A stretch of 64,000 nucleotides of DNA, from contig CACHDI010000003.1 in assembly GCA_902578545.1 (NCBI GenBank), positions 1-64,000 on the forward strand, given 5' to 3'. The notes beneath the pieces are model-generated. The model made no database searches and was not told where the DNA came from. It saw only the letters and a list, made by a program, of their open reading frames with translations. Position numbers and translations under genes: made by a program. Origin of the DNA: an uncultured Alphaproteobacteria bacterium. GTDB taxonomy: Bacteria; Pseudomonadota; Alphaproteobacteria; Rhodobacterales; Rhodobacteraceae. This document shows positions 8,419 through 16,695 of the stretch, in pieces; the stretch's first letter is position 1, and every line of letters begins with the position of its first letter.

Positions 8419-9495
8419 ATGATGGATTTTAGAGAAAGATTTTTGAATACTGATAAAAATACTTATTTTATTGCTGAAATTGGGATTAATCATAATGGAG
8501 TCTTTGAGTTGGCTCATGAAATGATAAAGAAGTCGAAAGAGTCTGGGGCAAGTGCTGTCAAATTTCAAAAAAGGAATACTGATCATTTGCTTCTACCAGG
8601 ACTAGAGATAGAGACCCCGACGGGATACTTAAGTAAGAATGCGGACGATTTGCCAGATGAATCTAAAGCTTTTGGCACCTGGACCTATCCTGACAAAAGG
8701 TTAGAGTTCTCCGATGAACAACACCTGGATTTGTGGAGGTATGCAGAAAGTTTGGGTCTGGATTATATAGTCAGTCCATGGGATGAAAATAGTTTGGATT
8801 TTCTTGTACAGAATGAAGCAAAGGTTATCAAGATTGCTAGTATTGATTGTAACAATTTTCATTTTATGAGGCTTGTTGCATCAAAAAGAGTACCTGTTAT
8901 TGCTAGCGTTGGAATGTGTAACTGGTCTGAAATAAGTCAAACATGGCAGATTTTTGAAGAAGCTAATTGCCCATTAATGTTCTTACATTGTACATCAGCA
9001 TACCCCTGTGAAATAAAGGACAAAAACCTAAAATGTATTCCAGTATTGAGACAGTTGTTTAATCAAGAAGTAGGTTTTTCAGGACATGGAGTTGGATTTA
9101 CAGGTGCATTTGGGGCAGTAGCACTTGGCGTGAAGGTTATTGAAAAGCATGTCACTTTGAGTCGGAAAATGAGCGGACCGGATCAGGCAGCCTCTCTAGA
9201 ATTTGATGAGGTTACAACACTTATCTGTGAAAGTAATAAAATTATTGAGGCTCTTGGAACAACTAATAAGGTATTTTTAGATTCCGAAGCTACTTTACAT
9301 GGGGTTCTCTCAAAAAGAATAGTCACTTCGAAAAGTATAAAGGCTAATGATCAATTTAATTTTGAAAATTTAAAAACTGTAGTGACAAAACAGCCTGGCG
9401 GAATTCTACCAAACAAATATTTTGAGGTAATTAATAGAACTTCCAAAAGCGATTTACCAAAAAATCATATATTAGAAATGAATGATTTAGTTTAG
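8419..9495 (+). CDS. N-acetylneuraminate synthase family enzyme, NANS-like, with SAF domain
   Basis: The family condenses phosphoenolpyruvate with a sugar aldehyde to form a 3-deoxy-2-ulosonic acid. A TIM barrel (residues about 15-285) shows AEIGINHNG, VKFQKR, KIASIDCNN, LHCTSAYPCE, GFSGHGVG and IEKHVTLSRKMSGPDQAASLE. The two metal-binding histidines (SGHG and EKHVT) are kept. A C-terminal SAF/antifreeze-like domain (about 295-355) reads LSKRIVTSKSIKAND. The GHG and GPDQAASLE segments look closer to animal-type NANS, which uses ManNAc-6-phosphate, than to the bacterial NeuB form with SDHT. A phosphorylated substrate is therefore possible. ATG 8419 or 8422 is preferred to the TTG at 8407. Confidence 0.8.
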   Translation: MMDFRERFLNTDKNTYFIAEIGINHNGVFELAHEMIKKSKESGASAVKFQKRNTDHLLLPGLEIETPTGYLSKNADDLPDESKAFGTWTYPDKRLEFSDEQHLDLWRYAESLGLDYIVSPWDENSLDFLVQNEAKVIKIASIDCNNFHFMRLVASKRVPVIASVGMCNWSEISQTWQIFEEANCPLMFLHCTSAYPCEIKDKNLKCIPVLRQLFNQEVGFSGHGVGFTGAFGAVALGVKVIEKHVTLSRKMSGPDQAASLEFDEVTTLICESNKIIEALGTTNKVFLDSEATLHGVLSKRIVTSKSIKANDQFNFENLKTVVTKQPGGILPNKYFEVINRTSKSDLPKNHILEMNDLV

Positions 9496-9502
9496 TAATT
9501 AC

Positions 9503-10282
9503 ATGGACAGAACGCGAATAATTCAAGTGATATTAAAACGGGTAGCAAGGAAATTAAGTGGTACTACTTTAAAGACTTCAATTTATAGAGATAAGAAGGG
9601 GTTTCTAGCAGAGTCAGATATGATTGCTCATAGGATCTTTATTAAAGAGATAAAAAAATTGTATCCTGAAGATGAGATCTTTAGTGAAGAAGATCCACCA
9701 GAAAAATTTAAAGACAGCAATATTTCTGAATACTTTTGGATAGTTGACCCTATTTGTGGAACAACGAATTATCTTTATGATATCCCATTATACTCTCATG
9801 CGTTATCTCTCTTAAAAGAAAATGAAGTCATAGCAGCAGGAGTCTATGACCCTTCCAGAGACGAAATGTTTTTTTCGGATGGCGTACATTTTTATGTAAA
9901 TGGAGAAAAGACTGAAAGACAAAATACAATAAGGTTATCAGAAGCATTGATCTCTTTAAATTGCAATCAATCAGAAGCTAAAGGTGGAGAAACGGAATTG
10001 AATAGTCTTGTAAAAAAACTCGGTCCGCCAGTAAGTAGGAGAGTACATATCCTAGAATCTGCTAATCTTGAATTGGCTTATGTAGCTTCTGGCAGGCTTG
10101 ATGCTTATGTGAACCCTATGGATAATCCTTGGGACTTTTCTGCAGCGAAGCTATTTATGGATTGTACAAAAGGATCTTATATAATCTTGCATAATCAATC
10201 TGGACATTCACTTCACCAAAAAGGTATACTTGCTGCAGGTTCTGCTGATCTTTTAAGTGAAATATCAGAAGCATTGAATTGA
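9503..10282 (+). CDS. Inositol-monophosphatase-like protein with an Asp-to-Cys change in the metal motif
   Basis: The 259-aa protein has the IMPase/CysQ/FBPase layout. Acidic residues lie in FSEEDPP (metal ligand Glu), then WIVDPICGTTNYLY at about 79-92, and PWDFSAAKL near residue 211 carries the third acidic ligand. The canonical motif is DPxDGTxN; here the second Asp is Cys85. That Asp binds catalytic metal in characterised members, so activity may be altered unless Cys is a subfamily trait. The gene begins 7 bases after the synthase stop and would be expected to dephosphorylate a sugar phosphate of the operon's pathway. Confidence 0.7.
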   Translation: MDRTRIIQVILKRVARKLSGTTLKTSIYRDKKGFLAESDMIAHRIFIKEIKKLYPEDEIFSEEDPPEKFKDSNISEYFWIVDPICGTTNYLYDIPLYSHALSLLKENEVIAAGVYDPSRDEMFFSDGVHFYVNGEKTERQNTIRLSEALISLNCNQSEAKGGETELNSLVKKLGPPVSRRVHILESANLELAYVASGRLDAYVNPMDNPWDFSAAKLFMDCTKGSYIILHNQSGHSLHQKGILAAGSADLLSEISEALN

Positions 10283-10300
10283 TATTTGGTTAGAAAATTT

Positions 10301-11299
10301 ATGGCCCATTCCGGAAAGTATGCTATTTCAAGATCTCCCTATAGAATTACCTTAGGGGGAGGAGGAACAGATTTACCCTTCTACGCTAAAAAAAGGGGTG
10401 GAATGCTTATATCTGCCGCCATTGATGAATATATTACTGTCATGGTGGCAAGGAGGACCATAGATCAAGATTTATTTCTTCAATACTCTAAAACAGAACG
10501 AGTTAGTTCTTTAAAAAAAATTCAGCATAATATATTGAGAGAGGTACTGCAGTATTTTAAAATTACAGACTCATTTCAGGTTGCCACTTTCTCAACAATG
10601 CCTACTTTCACCGGGTTGGGTGCTTCAAGTACACTTATAGTATCTCTTATTAAGGCCATTAGACGATTGAAAAATGATGAAAAGGCTCCTGCTGATTTGG
10701 CAAAAGAGGCATTTCATATTGAGCGGGAAATTCTCGGATTATCTGGTGGATTTCAAGATCAGTTCATAGCTTCTTTGGGTGGGATACAATTAATTGAAAT
10801 AGACACTAGCTTGAACGTAAAGACCACCCCACTTGAAATAAGCCCTACAGTTTTAGAAAAGATTAAGAATAGTTTTTTTTTGATTTATAGTGGGGTTGAT
10901 AGAAATTCTGAAAAAATTATAGATAATCAAACAAAAGACTTTAAGAATAACGAGAACAAGATAATTGAAGCATATGATAAGATAAAAGAAATTGGAAAAA
11001 ATGCTATTAACGACCTTCAAAAAGGTAACTTGGGTAAATTGGCTAGGGAAATGGATCTGCATTGGGAAATTAAGAAATCAATTACAGGATCCATGACAAA
11101 CAATCACTTAGATGATAAATATCTTAAATTGAAATCTTTGGGTTCCGAGGGTGGCAAAATAATTGGAGCTGGTGGTGGAGGATTTTTTTTGATGGTGGTT
11201 GAAAAAAATCAAAACCTTTTCAAAAAAAAGTTAATTCAAAATGGCTTCAAAGCCATTGATTTCTCTTTTGATTTTAAGGGGGCACATATTATTGGGTGA
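10301..11299 (+). CDS. hddA: GHMP kinase, D-glycero-alpha-D-manno-heptose-7-phosphate kinase type (HddA)
   Basis: The 332-aa kinase has the HddA-type start SRSPYRITLGGGGTDLPFY, the GHMP ATP-binding loop FTGLGASSTLIVSLIKAI near residues 105-122, GGFQDQF, and the C-terminal glycine-rich GGKIIGAGGGGFFLMV. HddA phosphorylates heptose 7-phosphate at C1 on the GDP-heptose route. ATG 10301 is preferred over TTG 10286. Together with the two GmhA-like and two GmhB-like genes, this encodes most of a heptose-1-phosphate pathway. Only the nucleotidyltransferase step lacks an intact gene here. Confidence 0.8.
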   Translation: MAHSGKYAISRSPYRITLGGGGTDLPFYAKKRGGMLISAAIDEYITVMVARRTIDQDLFLQYSKTERVSSLKKIQHNILREVLQYFKITDSFQVATFSTMPTFTGLGASSTLIVSLIKAIRRLKNDEKAPADLAKEAFHIEREILGLSGGFQDQFIASLGGIQLIEIDTSLNVKTTPLEISPTVLEKIKNSFFLIYSGVDRNSEKIIDNQTKDFKNNENKIIEAYDKIKEIGKNAINDLQKGNLGKLAREMDLHWEIKKSITGSMTNNHLDDKYLKLKSLGSEGGKIIGAGGGGFFLMVVEKNQNLFKKKLIQNGFKAIDFSFDFKGAHIIG

Positions 11300-12107
11300 T
11301 ACTATAAAAAAGGATCTATTGAATTTTAAACTTGAGGGTAGTGTTGTAGTTTTGGCTGGGGCACTAAAGGGAATAGGTTTTGAGCTTGCCAAATTACTAG
11401 TTTGCTGTGAGGCCCGCGTACTCATTGTTGGAAGAACAAAAAAAAGGGCTACACATGCTGTAAAATTGTTAAGAGATTTAAATCCAAGGGCTGATGTTGA
11501 TCATGAAATATGCGATCTATCAAATAGAAAAGGTAGAAATTTACTTTCTGAACAAATAAAATCAAAGTATCCTATGGGAATAAATCATCTGGTTTCATTC
11601 ATTGGGACTGGTAAAACCCCATTTGGAATGCATGTGAACATTGATGTTTGGAAAGAAATATTTGAAAAAAACTTTTTTTCTGTCGTTGATTTAATTAATT
11701 TGTGTGAATCAGCCCTAAAGATAACAAAAAAAAATAATTCCATAATTATAACATCAGCTATTGCTGGTTTGGAGAGGGTACCTGCTCCGCAAAGCTATTC
11801 ATGCTCCAAGGCAGCCCTGTCTTCTTATGTTTCTCATCTAGCAAATGAATTAGCAAAGAATGACATTAGAGTAATAGGAATTAATCCAGGAAATGTCTTT
11901 TTTGAAAATGGAAGATGGGAGCAAATTATAAAAGAACAAGGTATGAAAAAAATACAAAGAGAAGTTCTTAGTACCGTTGCAATGAAACGATTTGGTTTAG
12001 CCGAAGAAATTGCCTGGACTTATTTAATGGCACTCTCTCCTAGAAACTCATTTATGACAGGCACAAACATAGTTGTAGATGGTCAGCAAATAAGTAAAAC
12101 AATTTAA
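11292..12107 (+). CDS. Short-chain dehydrogenase/reductase
   Basis: This is a classical SDR. The cofactor loop AGALKGIGFELAK replaces TGxxxGIG, Ser lies in ITSAIAG, and the catalytic pair is in SYSCSKAAL (YxxxK). The C-terminal region has NPGNVFFENGRW and SFMTGTNIVVDGGQ-like ends. The start is uncertain. The ORF is open from ATG 11241, which would overlap hddA by 59 bases. TTG 11292, overlapping the hddA stop, leaves about 10 residues before the fold, as is usual. The substrate is unknown; oxidation or reduction of the locus sugar is the obvious guess. Confidence 0.75.
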   Translation: MGDTIKKDLLNFKLEGSVVVLAGALKGIGFELAKLLVCCEARVLIVGRTKKRATHAVKLLRDLNPRADVDHEICDLSNRKGRNLLSEQIKSKYPMGINHLVSFIGTGKTPFGMHVNIDVWKEIFEKNFFSVVDLINLCESALKITKKNNSIIITSAIAGLERVPAPQSYSCSKAALSSYVSHLANELAKNDIRVIGINPGNVFFENGRWEQIIKEQGMKKIQREVLSTVAMKRFGLAEEIAWTYLMALSPRNSFMTGTNIVVDGQQISKTI

Positions 12108-12148
12108 ATGTTGTTTTATTCAGAAATAGTGAACCAGAGGGAATTAAA

Positions 12149-12982
12149 ATGGTGAAGTTTTCCGCGGTCCAAGGTAGGTTCTCATCGATGGTAGCCGACA
12201 AATACCAACATTTTCCAATTCATAATTGGAGAAATGAGTTTAATTTAGCTAGGTCGATGGGGTTTGATGGTATCGAATGGATAGTGTCAGACTTTTCAAA
12301 TCCAATATTTGACCCACAAACCCGGTTAGAAATTATTAAAATATGTAGGAAAACTGGGATTGAGATTACTTCAATTAGTTTAGATGTATTGATGCAGAAA
12401 ACTTTGAATAGATTTTCTGATGAAGAAATTCATTGGCTTTTTCACCACATAAGCTTGATAGCTGCGGATGTAGGATTACAAAGGGTCAGCATACCTATAG
12501 AGGAAACTTCTGGGATTAAAGATGAAAAGACTATGCTGCAAGTAAAAACTAAATTACAAATGATTAATTTTAATTATAGATGCAAGCCATTTTCTTTAGC
12601 AATTGAGACTGATCTAAAACCTTCAGCAATAGGGGATTTGTTAAGAGAAAAAACTCTAGAAGAACTAGGTGTCTTGGTAGATATTGGTAATGCGGCAGCA
12701 AATGGATTTAGACTGCAAGAATATTTTAAAATTCTTTCCAAAAAAATATATTCTCTCCATATAAAAGACAGAATGAATAAAGGTGGAATTTCAGTACCCT
12801 TAGGAGATGGCTTTGCTGAATTCAATTTTCTCACGAAAAACATTGAGAAATTGACAAACTTAAAGGACATTGTAATCCAAGCCTATAGGTCTAAGGAAAA
12901 TTATGAGAGTGATTTACAAAATGCAAAAAAATTTTTGCAAAATATTTTATTAAACAAGTCAAATTACATCAAATTAAACTAG
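12149..12982 (+). CDS. Sugar-phosphate isomerase/epimerase-like TIM barrel (xylose isomerase-like)
   Basis: The 277-aa protein has the AP-endonuclease/xylose-isomerase TIM-barrel pattern: FNLARSMGFDGIEWIV early, RVSIPIEE in the middle, LAIETDL and GVLVDIGNAAANG as metal-site strands, then YSLHIKDRMNKGG and VPLGDGFAEFN, typical of this superfamily. The Glu/Asp/His/Glu positions are plausible metal ligands. An AGAGGGA ribosome binding site at 12136-12142 supports ATG 12149. The family includes hexulose-phosphate and inosose isomerases; the substrate here is unknown. The next SDR follows 4 bases after the stop. Confidence 0.7.
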   Translation: MVKFSAVQGRFSSMVADKYQHFPIHNWRNEFNLARSMGFDGIEWIVSDFSNPIFDPQTRLEIIKICRKTGIEITSISLDVLMQKTLNRFSDEEIHWLFHHISLIAADVGLQRVSIPIEETSGIKDEKTMLQVKTKLQMINFNYRCKPFSLAIETDLKPSAIGDLLREKTLEELGVLVDIGNAAANGFRLQEYFKILSKKIYSLHIKDRMNKGGISVPLGDGFAEFNFLTKNIEKLTNLKDIVIQAYRSKENYESDLQNAKKFLQNILLNKSNYIKLN

Positions 12983-12986
12983 GTCG

Positions 12987-13817
12987 ATGAGAAATTTTAA
13001 CAAAAATGCCCTCAATGGGAAACGTGCAATAATAACTGGTGGAGGGGGATTGCTTGGACCACATCATGCTATAGCATTAGTAGAAGCGGGTGCTTCTGTA
13101 ACCCTTGTAGATATTAACGAAAAAGGCCTTAAAAGAGCAAAAACGAAAATTTTAAAAGTCAATGATTCAGCTAAAATAGCAACCCAAATACTGGATATAA
13201 CTAATCTAAATGCAGTAGAAAAATTTGAAGCTTTGCAGACTAAGCATGATACCAATTTCGACATTTTAATAAATAATGCTGCCGTAAACCCAAAAATGTC
13301 AGAAATTGGAGGTCAGAATTCTGGAAGAATTGAAGATTATAACTTGAACCAATGGAATAATGAAATCAATGTTGGTTTGACAGGTGCTTTTATTTGCTCA
13401 CGTGTTTTTGGTTCGAGAATGGCTGAAAAAAATAAAGGGGTAATAATTAACATTTCTTCTGACCTAGCTGTAAGGGCGCCAGACCAAAGAGTTTATTCTC
13501 CAAGTGAGAGCTTTGATGATATAAAATCGTATAAACCCTTAGGTTATTCAGTAGTGAAAACTGCACTGATTGGAATGACCAGATATTTGGCAGAATATTG
13601 GGGGCACAAAAATGTTAGAGTTAATGCATTGCTACCTGGGGGTGTTTTCAATAAACAGCCCGAAGAGTTAGTGCGTAATGTAAGTAAAAGAACTCTTCTA
13701 GGGAGGTGGGCCAATTTGAATGAGTACGAAGATGCAATAGTGTTCCTTGCATCAGACTCAAGTGCATATATGACTGGTCAATCGTTAATAATGGACGGGG
13801 GAAGAAGTGTTGTCTAA
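12987..13817 (+). CDS. Short-chain dehydrogenase/reductase, PtmA-like
   Basis: This is a 276-aa classical SDR with TGGGGLLGPHHAIAL as the cofactor loop, DILINNAAVNP as the NNAG motif, INISSDLAV carrying the catalytic Ser, and YSVVKTALIGMTRYLAEYW with YxxxK. The C-terminus ends in YMTGQSLIMDGG. The insertion YSPSESFDDIKSYKPLGY before the active Tyr recalls PtmA-type oxidoreductases from flagellin nonulosonate loci. That would fit the CMP-sugar synthetase upstream, but this resemblance is a memory-based inference. Confidence 0.75.
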   Translation: MRNFNKNALNGKRAIITGGGGLLGPHHAIALVEAGASVTLVDINEKGLKRAKTKILKVNDSAKIATQILDITNLNAVEKFEALQTKHDTNFDILINNAAVNPKMSEIGGQNSGRIEDYNLNQWNNEINVGLTGAFICSRVFGSRMAEKNKGVIINISSDLAVRAPDQRVYSPSESFDDIKSYKPLGYSVVKTALIGMTRYLAEYWGHKNVRVNALLPGGVFNKQPEELVRNVSKRTLLGRWANLNEYEDAIVFLASDSSAYMTGQSLIMDGGRSVV

Positions 13818-13881
13818 TCCACTTATCTATAGTATATCGTTTAATATAAAAAAAAAAAATCACTATGGATTGAGTTAGATA

Positions 13882-14481
13882 ATGGGTATTATAGACCACT
13901 ACTATGAAGAGAGTAGCAAAGTTATAGCATCTTTAAGCCAGAATCTTGAGTCTGTAAAAATGATATCTAAAGAAATTTATGATAATAATATACGTGGAGG
14001 GAAAATATTAATTGCTGGTAATGGCGGTTCCTGCGCTGATGCTGAACATTTTGCTGGTGAATTACTTTGTACCTTTAAAGCAAAAGAAAGAGATGCGTTT
14101 GCAGCTATATCATTAGGTAACAATTCTTCCGCAATAACCGCTTGGTCTAATGACTTTGATTATAATTCTTTTTTTGTTCGACAAGTAAAGGCATTAGGAA
14201 AAAAGAACGACATTCTTTTTTTGATTACCACGGGTGGAGGGAATAAAGATAATGGGGCTTCGATGAATTTAGTCTTTGCAGCTGAAAAAGCAAGAAAATT
14301 AGGATTAAAAATCTTCTGTTTATCAGGAAAAGGAGGTGGGATATTACAGGATTTTTCTGATATTTGCATAACTGTGAAAAGCAATGAGACTTCAATTATT
14401 CAGGAAGGTCATATAGCCTTGATCCACGGAATCTGCCATCATTTGGATGAATTGTGTGGGGGATATGTAGATGAAGACTGA
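13882..14481 (+). CDS. gmhA: Phosphoheptose isomerase-like SIS protein (GmhA family), copy 1
   Basis: The 199-aa SIS-domain protein has IAGNGGSCADAEHFAGEL, which matches the GmhA phosphate-binding and active-site segment. It also has SNDFDYNSFFVRQV and a modified second phosphate loop LITTGGGNKDNGASMNLV, where GmhA usually has STSGNSxN. GHIALIHGICHHLDEL carries the C-terminal catalytic Glu/His region. GmhA converts sedoheptulose 7-phosphate to heptose 7-phosphate. The altered loop leaves the exact substrate open. The gene overlaps the transaldolase start by 11 bases. Confidence 0.75.
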   Translation: MGIIDHYYEESSKVIASLSQNLESVKMISKEIYDNNIRGGKILIAGNGGSCADAEHFAGELLCTFKAKERDAFAAISLGNNSSAITAWSNDFDYNSFFVRQVKALGKKNDILFLITTGGGNKDNGASMNLVFAAEKARKLGLKIFCLSGKGGGILQDFSDICITVKSNETSIIQEGHIALIHGICHHLDELCGGYVDED

Positions 14482-15169
14482 ACCTAAGATCTTTTTAGAT
14501 GGTCCTTCAGAAGAAGAAATGAAAGAGTTGAAGGATAAAAGGATAAGCGGTTACACATTTAATCCGTCTCTCTTTAAAAAATTGGGTGTAAAAGATTATT
14601 TAGGTTATTCGAAAAAAATTTTAGAGATATCAAATGGGCTTCCAGTATCATTAGAAGTCATTGGCGATACTTTTGAGTGTTTGACTTCTCAAGCACAGGT
14701 ATTAGCTTCCCTGGGAACAAATGTTTATGTAAAGGTCCCTATCACTTACACTAGTGGTGAAAGTACTATTGATGCAATCAAAGTTTTAGTTAAATCAGGG
14801 GTAAAACTAAATATAACAGCCATTTTTACTATGAAACAGATACAAGAGATTTTACCAAGTTTAAAGACTTCTAAATCTATAATTTCAGTATTTGCTGGAA
14901 GAATATTTGATATTGGAATTAATGCAACCCCTCTGCTAAAGGAAATGGCGGTTTATATTAATCGAAATAGCAACTGCTATCTTTTGTGGGCTAGTCCTAG
15001 AATGCATTATGACTTTGTTTTGGCGGAAAATGCGGGTTGTGATATAATTACTATGCCACCACAAATGTTCAAAAAGATGGCACTTATTGGTAAATCCCCT
15101 GACCAGTATTCCCTTGAAACAGTAAAAATGTTTTTTAAAGATGCTGAGGACTCAGGTTTTAGTATTTAA
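14471..15169 (+). CDS. Transaldolase / fructose-6-phosphate-aldolase-like enzyme
   Basis: The 232-aa enzyme is the short TalC/FSA type. Lys88 in NVYVKVPIT is the Schiff-base lysine. Other family segments are ISGYTFNPS near the N-terminus, LNITAIFTMKQ and ISVFAGRIFDIG. Such enzymes exchange or cleave three-carbon units and could make or consume sedoheptulose 7-phosphate, the GmhA substrate, or build a different chain length. A dedicated copy embedded between gmhA and a GmhB-like gene suggests supply of a special sugar phosphate for this glycan rather than central metabolism. Confidence 0.75.
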   Translation: MKTEPKIFLDGPSEEEMKELKDKRISGYTFNPSLFKKLGVKDYLGYSKKILEISNGLPVSLEVIGDTFECLTSQAQVLASLGTNVYVKVPITYTSGESTIDAIKVLVKSGVKLNITAIFTMKQIQEILPSLKTSKSIISVFAGRIFDIGINATPLLKEMAVYINRNSNCYLLWASPRMHYDFVLAENAGCDIITMPPQMFKKMALIGKSPDQYSLETVKMFFKDAEDSGFSI

Positions 15170-15171
15170 GT

Positions 15172-15717
15172 ATGGAACCATTAGTTTTCAAATTTTTTAG
15201 ACCGGTAAATGAGCAAACCTTGTATTTGGACAAAGACGGGGTACTAAATAAGGCTATTAGGAGATTTGGTAAGTTATCATCGCCAAGAAAGTTAGATGAG
15301 ATAATTGTCAAGAGAGATTTAGATAATATAAAACATTTTGCAAAAAAAAAAAGATTTAATTTGGTTATAATATCTAATCAACCCGATATATCCAGAAAGC
15401 ATATAAATCAAGAATTTCTCTTAAAGAACATAGCGCTTATCTCTAAACGGTTACCTATATCAACAGCAGTGATTTGTCCTCATATAGCAGAACAAGATTG
15501 CTCCTGTCGGAAACCAAAAACTGGGTTGATTCTAAAGTTTAGAAAATTGTTTCCAAATTGCCATAGAAAGGAATTATTTATTGGAGATCAAGAAAAAGAC
15601 GAAAAATGTTCAGGAAAATTAAATATACCTTTTATTAGAGTCCGAAATTCTCTTTTAGATACGAACAAAATAAATTCTGATTTGAACAGTATGGGGGTTA
15701 AATTTTTTTCTAACTAA
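15172..15717 (+). CDS. HAD-IIIA phosphatase, GmhB-like, with zinc-binding loop
   Basis: The 181-aa protein has motif I LYLDKDGVLN, motif II VIISNQPDISR, the zinc loop CPHIAEQDCSCRKPKTG (CxH...CxC complete) and motif IV FIGDQEKDEKC. It is more divergent from GmhB than the copy at 5644 but keeps the metal site that copy lost. It starts two bases after the transaldolase stop and ends the tightly packed operon. It probably removes a phosphate from a heptose bisphosphate or an ulosonate phosphate. Confidence 0.65.
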   Translation: MEPLVFKFFRPVNEQTLYLDKDGVLNKAIRRFGKLSSPRKLDEIIVKRDLDNIKHFAKKKRFNLVIISNQPDISRKHINQEFLLKNIALISKRLPISTAVICPHIAEQDCSCRKPKTGLILKFRKLFPNCHRKELFIGDQEKDEKCSGKLNIPFIRVRNSLLDTNKINSDLNSMGVKFFSN

Positions 15718-16143
15718 AAATTTAGTATAGAGCTAGGGTAATGATAAATTAACATATTAAAAAGGGCTCATTATGAACAAATCAATCATATATATGGAGC
15801 TACTACTATATGGAGCTACTACTCAAAATATATGATGGGTTCGATATTATAAGTTGATGGAAAGAGAACTGCCTTGTAATGTGAGCTTTTCCATTCACAG
15901 TGATGTTTTAGGGATATTAAAAAGATAAATAATGATTGATAGAATGGCTGAGCAAACAGAGTAAAAGGATACTAAAAATTTTTGTGTAGCAACTGTTTTA
16001 TATATGAATGGTTATACACTTGATTATAGATGATGGCAGGAGTACTTAGTAATTAGAAATAATAAAGAATATAATGTATTTGCCTTAAGCGGGTTGATTA
16101 CATAGTTTGACGCCCTAAAATAAAATCACTGCTGGAGAAGTTT
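15718..16143 (+). other. Non-coding gap with a short tandem duplication, possibly gene debris
   Basis: No ORF of useful length is present. A stretch around 15847-15927 reads RYYKLMERELPCNVSF-like in one frame before stopping and may be debris of a lost gene, but I do not recognise it. The right end supplies a GGAG ribosome binding site for the next gene. Confidence 0.4.
15791..15822. repeat. Perfect 16-bp tandem duplication
   Basis: TATATGGAGCTACTAC occurs twice in direct succession inside the non-coding gap. It looks like slippage or repair scarring; no function is evident. Confidence 0.85.
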
Positions 16144-16695
16144 TTGTCCTATTTAAATCAATACCAAATGAAATTTTTGCAGATTATAGATCAGTTTGAT
16201 CAGCAAGAATTTGATAATTGCGAAGCCTTGTTAAAATCTTGCTCTGCGAGGCAGGGCAAAGTTATTTTAGCTGGCAATGGCGGATCTGCTGCGATGGCAA
16301 GCCATATTGCAGTTGACCTTAGCAAAGTATGTTCCATACGCGCAATAAATTTCAACGAGGCTGATTTAATAACCTGCTATGCGAACGACTATGGCCACGA
16401 AAACTGGATAAAAGAGGCGTTAAAAACATATGCTGACCCAAATGATCTTGTAATTTTGATAAGTAGTAGCGGTAACTCGAAGAATATAGTTAATGCTGCA
16501 AAGTACTGTAATTTAAAAAATATTGATTTGATAACTTTTTCAGGTTTTTCCAAAGATAATAAAATTAACAAATTAGGTAAAGTGAATGTCTGGGTAAATA
16601 ATGGTTTCTACAATTTTGTTGAAATGGCTCATCACTTATTCTTGGTAGCTCTAGTTGATTCAATCTCATTTGGCCGAAATTTCATAGAAAAATGA
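16144..16695 (+). CDS. SIS-domain sugar isomerase, GmhA-like, copy 2
   Basis: The 183-aa protein has LAGNGGSAAMASHIAVDL, YANDYGHENWIKEAL, the phosphate loop LISSSGNSKNIVNAA and NFVEMAHHLFLVAL. These match GmhA-like SIS isomerases, with a more canonical second loop than copy 1. TTG 16144 is accepted because GGAG lies 6 bases before it (16134-16137); ATG 16168 would cut the first helix. The stop overlaps the ATG of a broken nucleotidyltransferase gene, a pairing common in heptose and related loci. Confidence 0.7.
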   Translation: MSYLNQYQMKFLQIIDQFDQQEFDNCEALLKSCSARQGKVILAGNGGSAAMASHIAVDLSKVCSIRAINFNEADLITCYANDYGHENWIKEALKTYADPNDLVILISSSGNSKNIVNAAKYCNLKNIDLITFSGFSKDNKINKLGKVNVWVNNGFYNFVEMAHHLFLVALVDSISFGRNFIEK

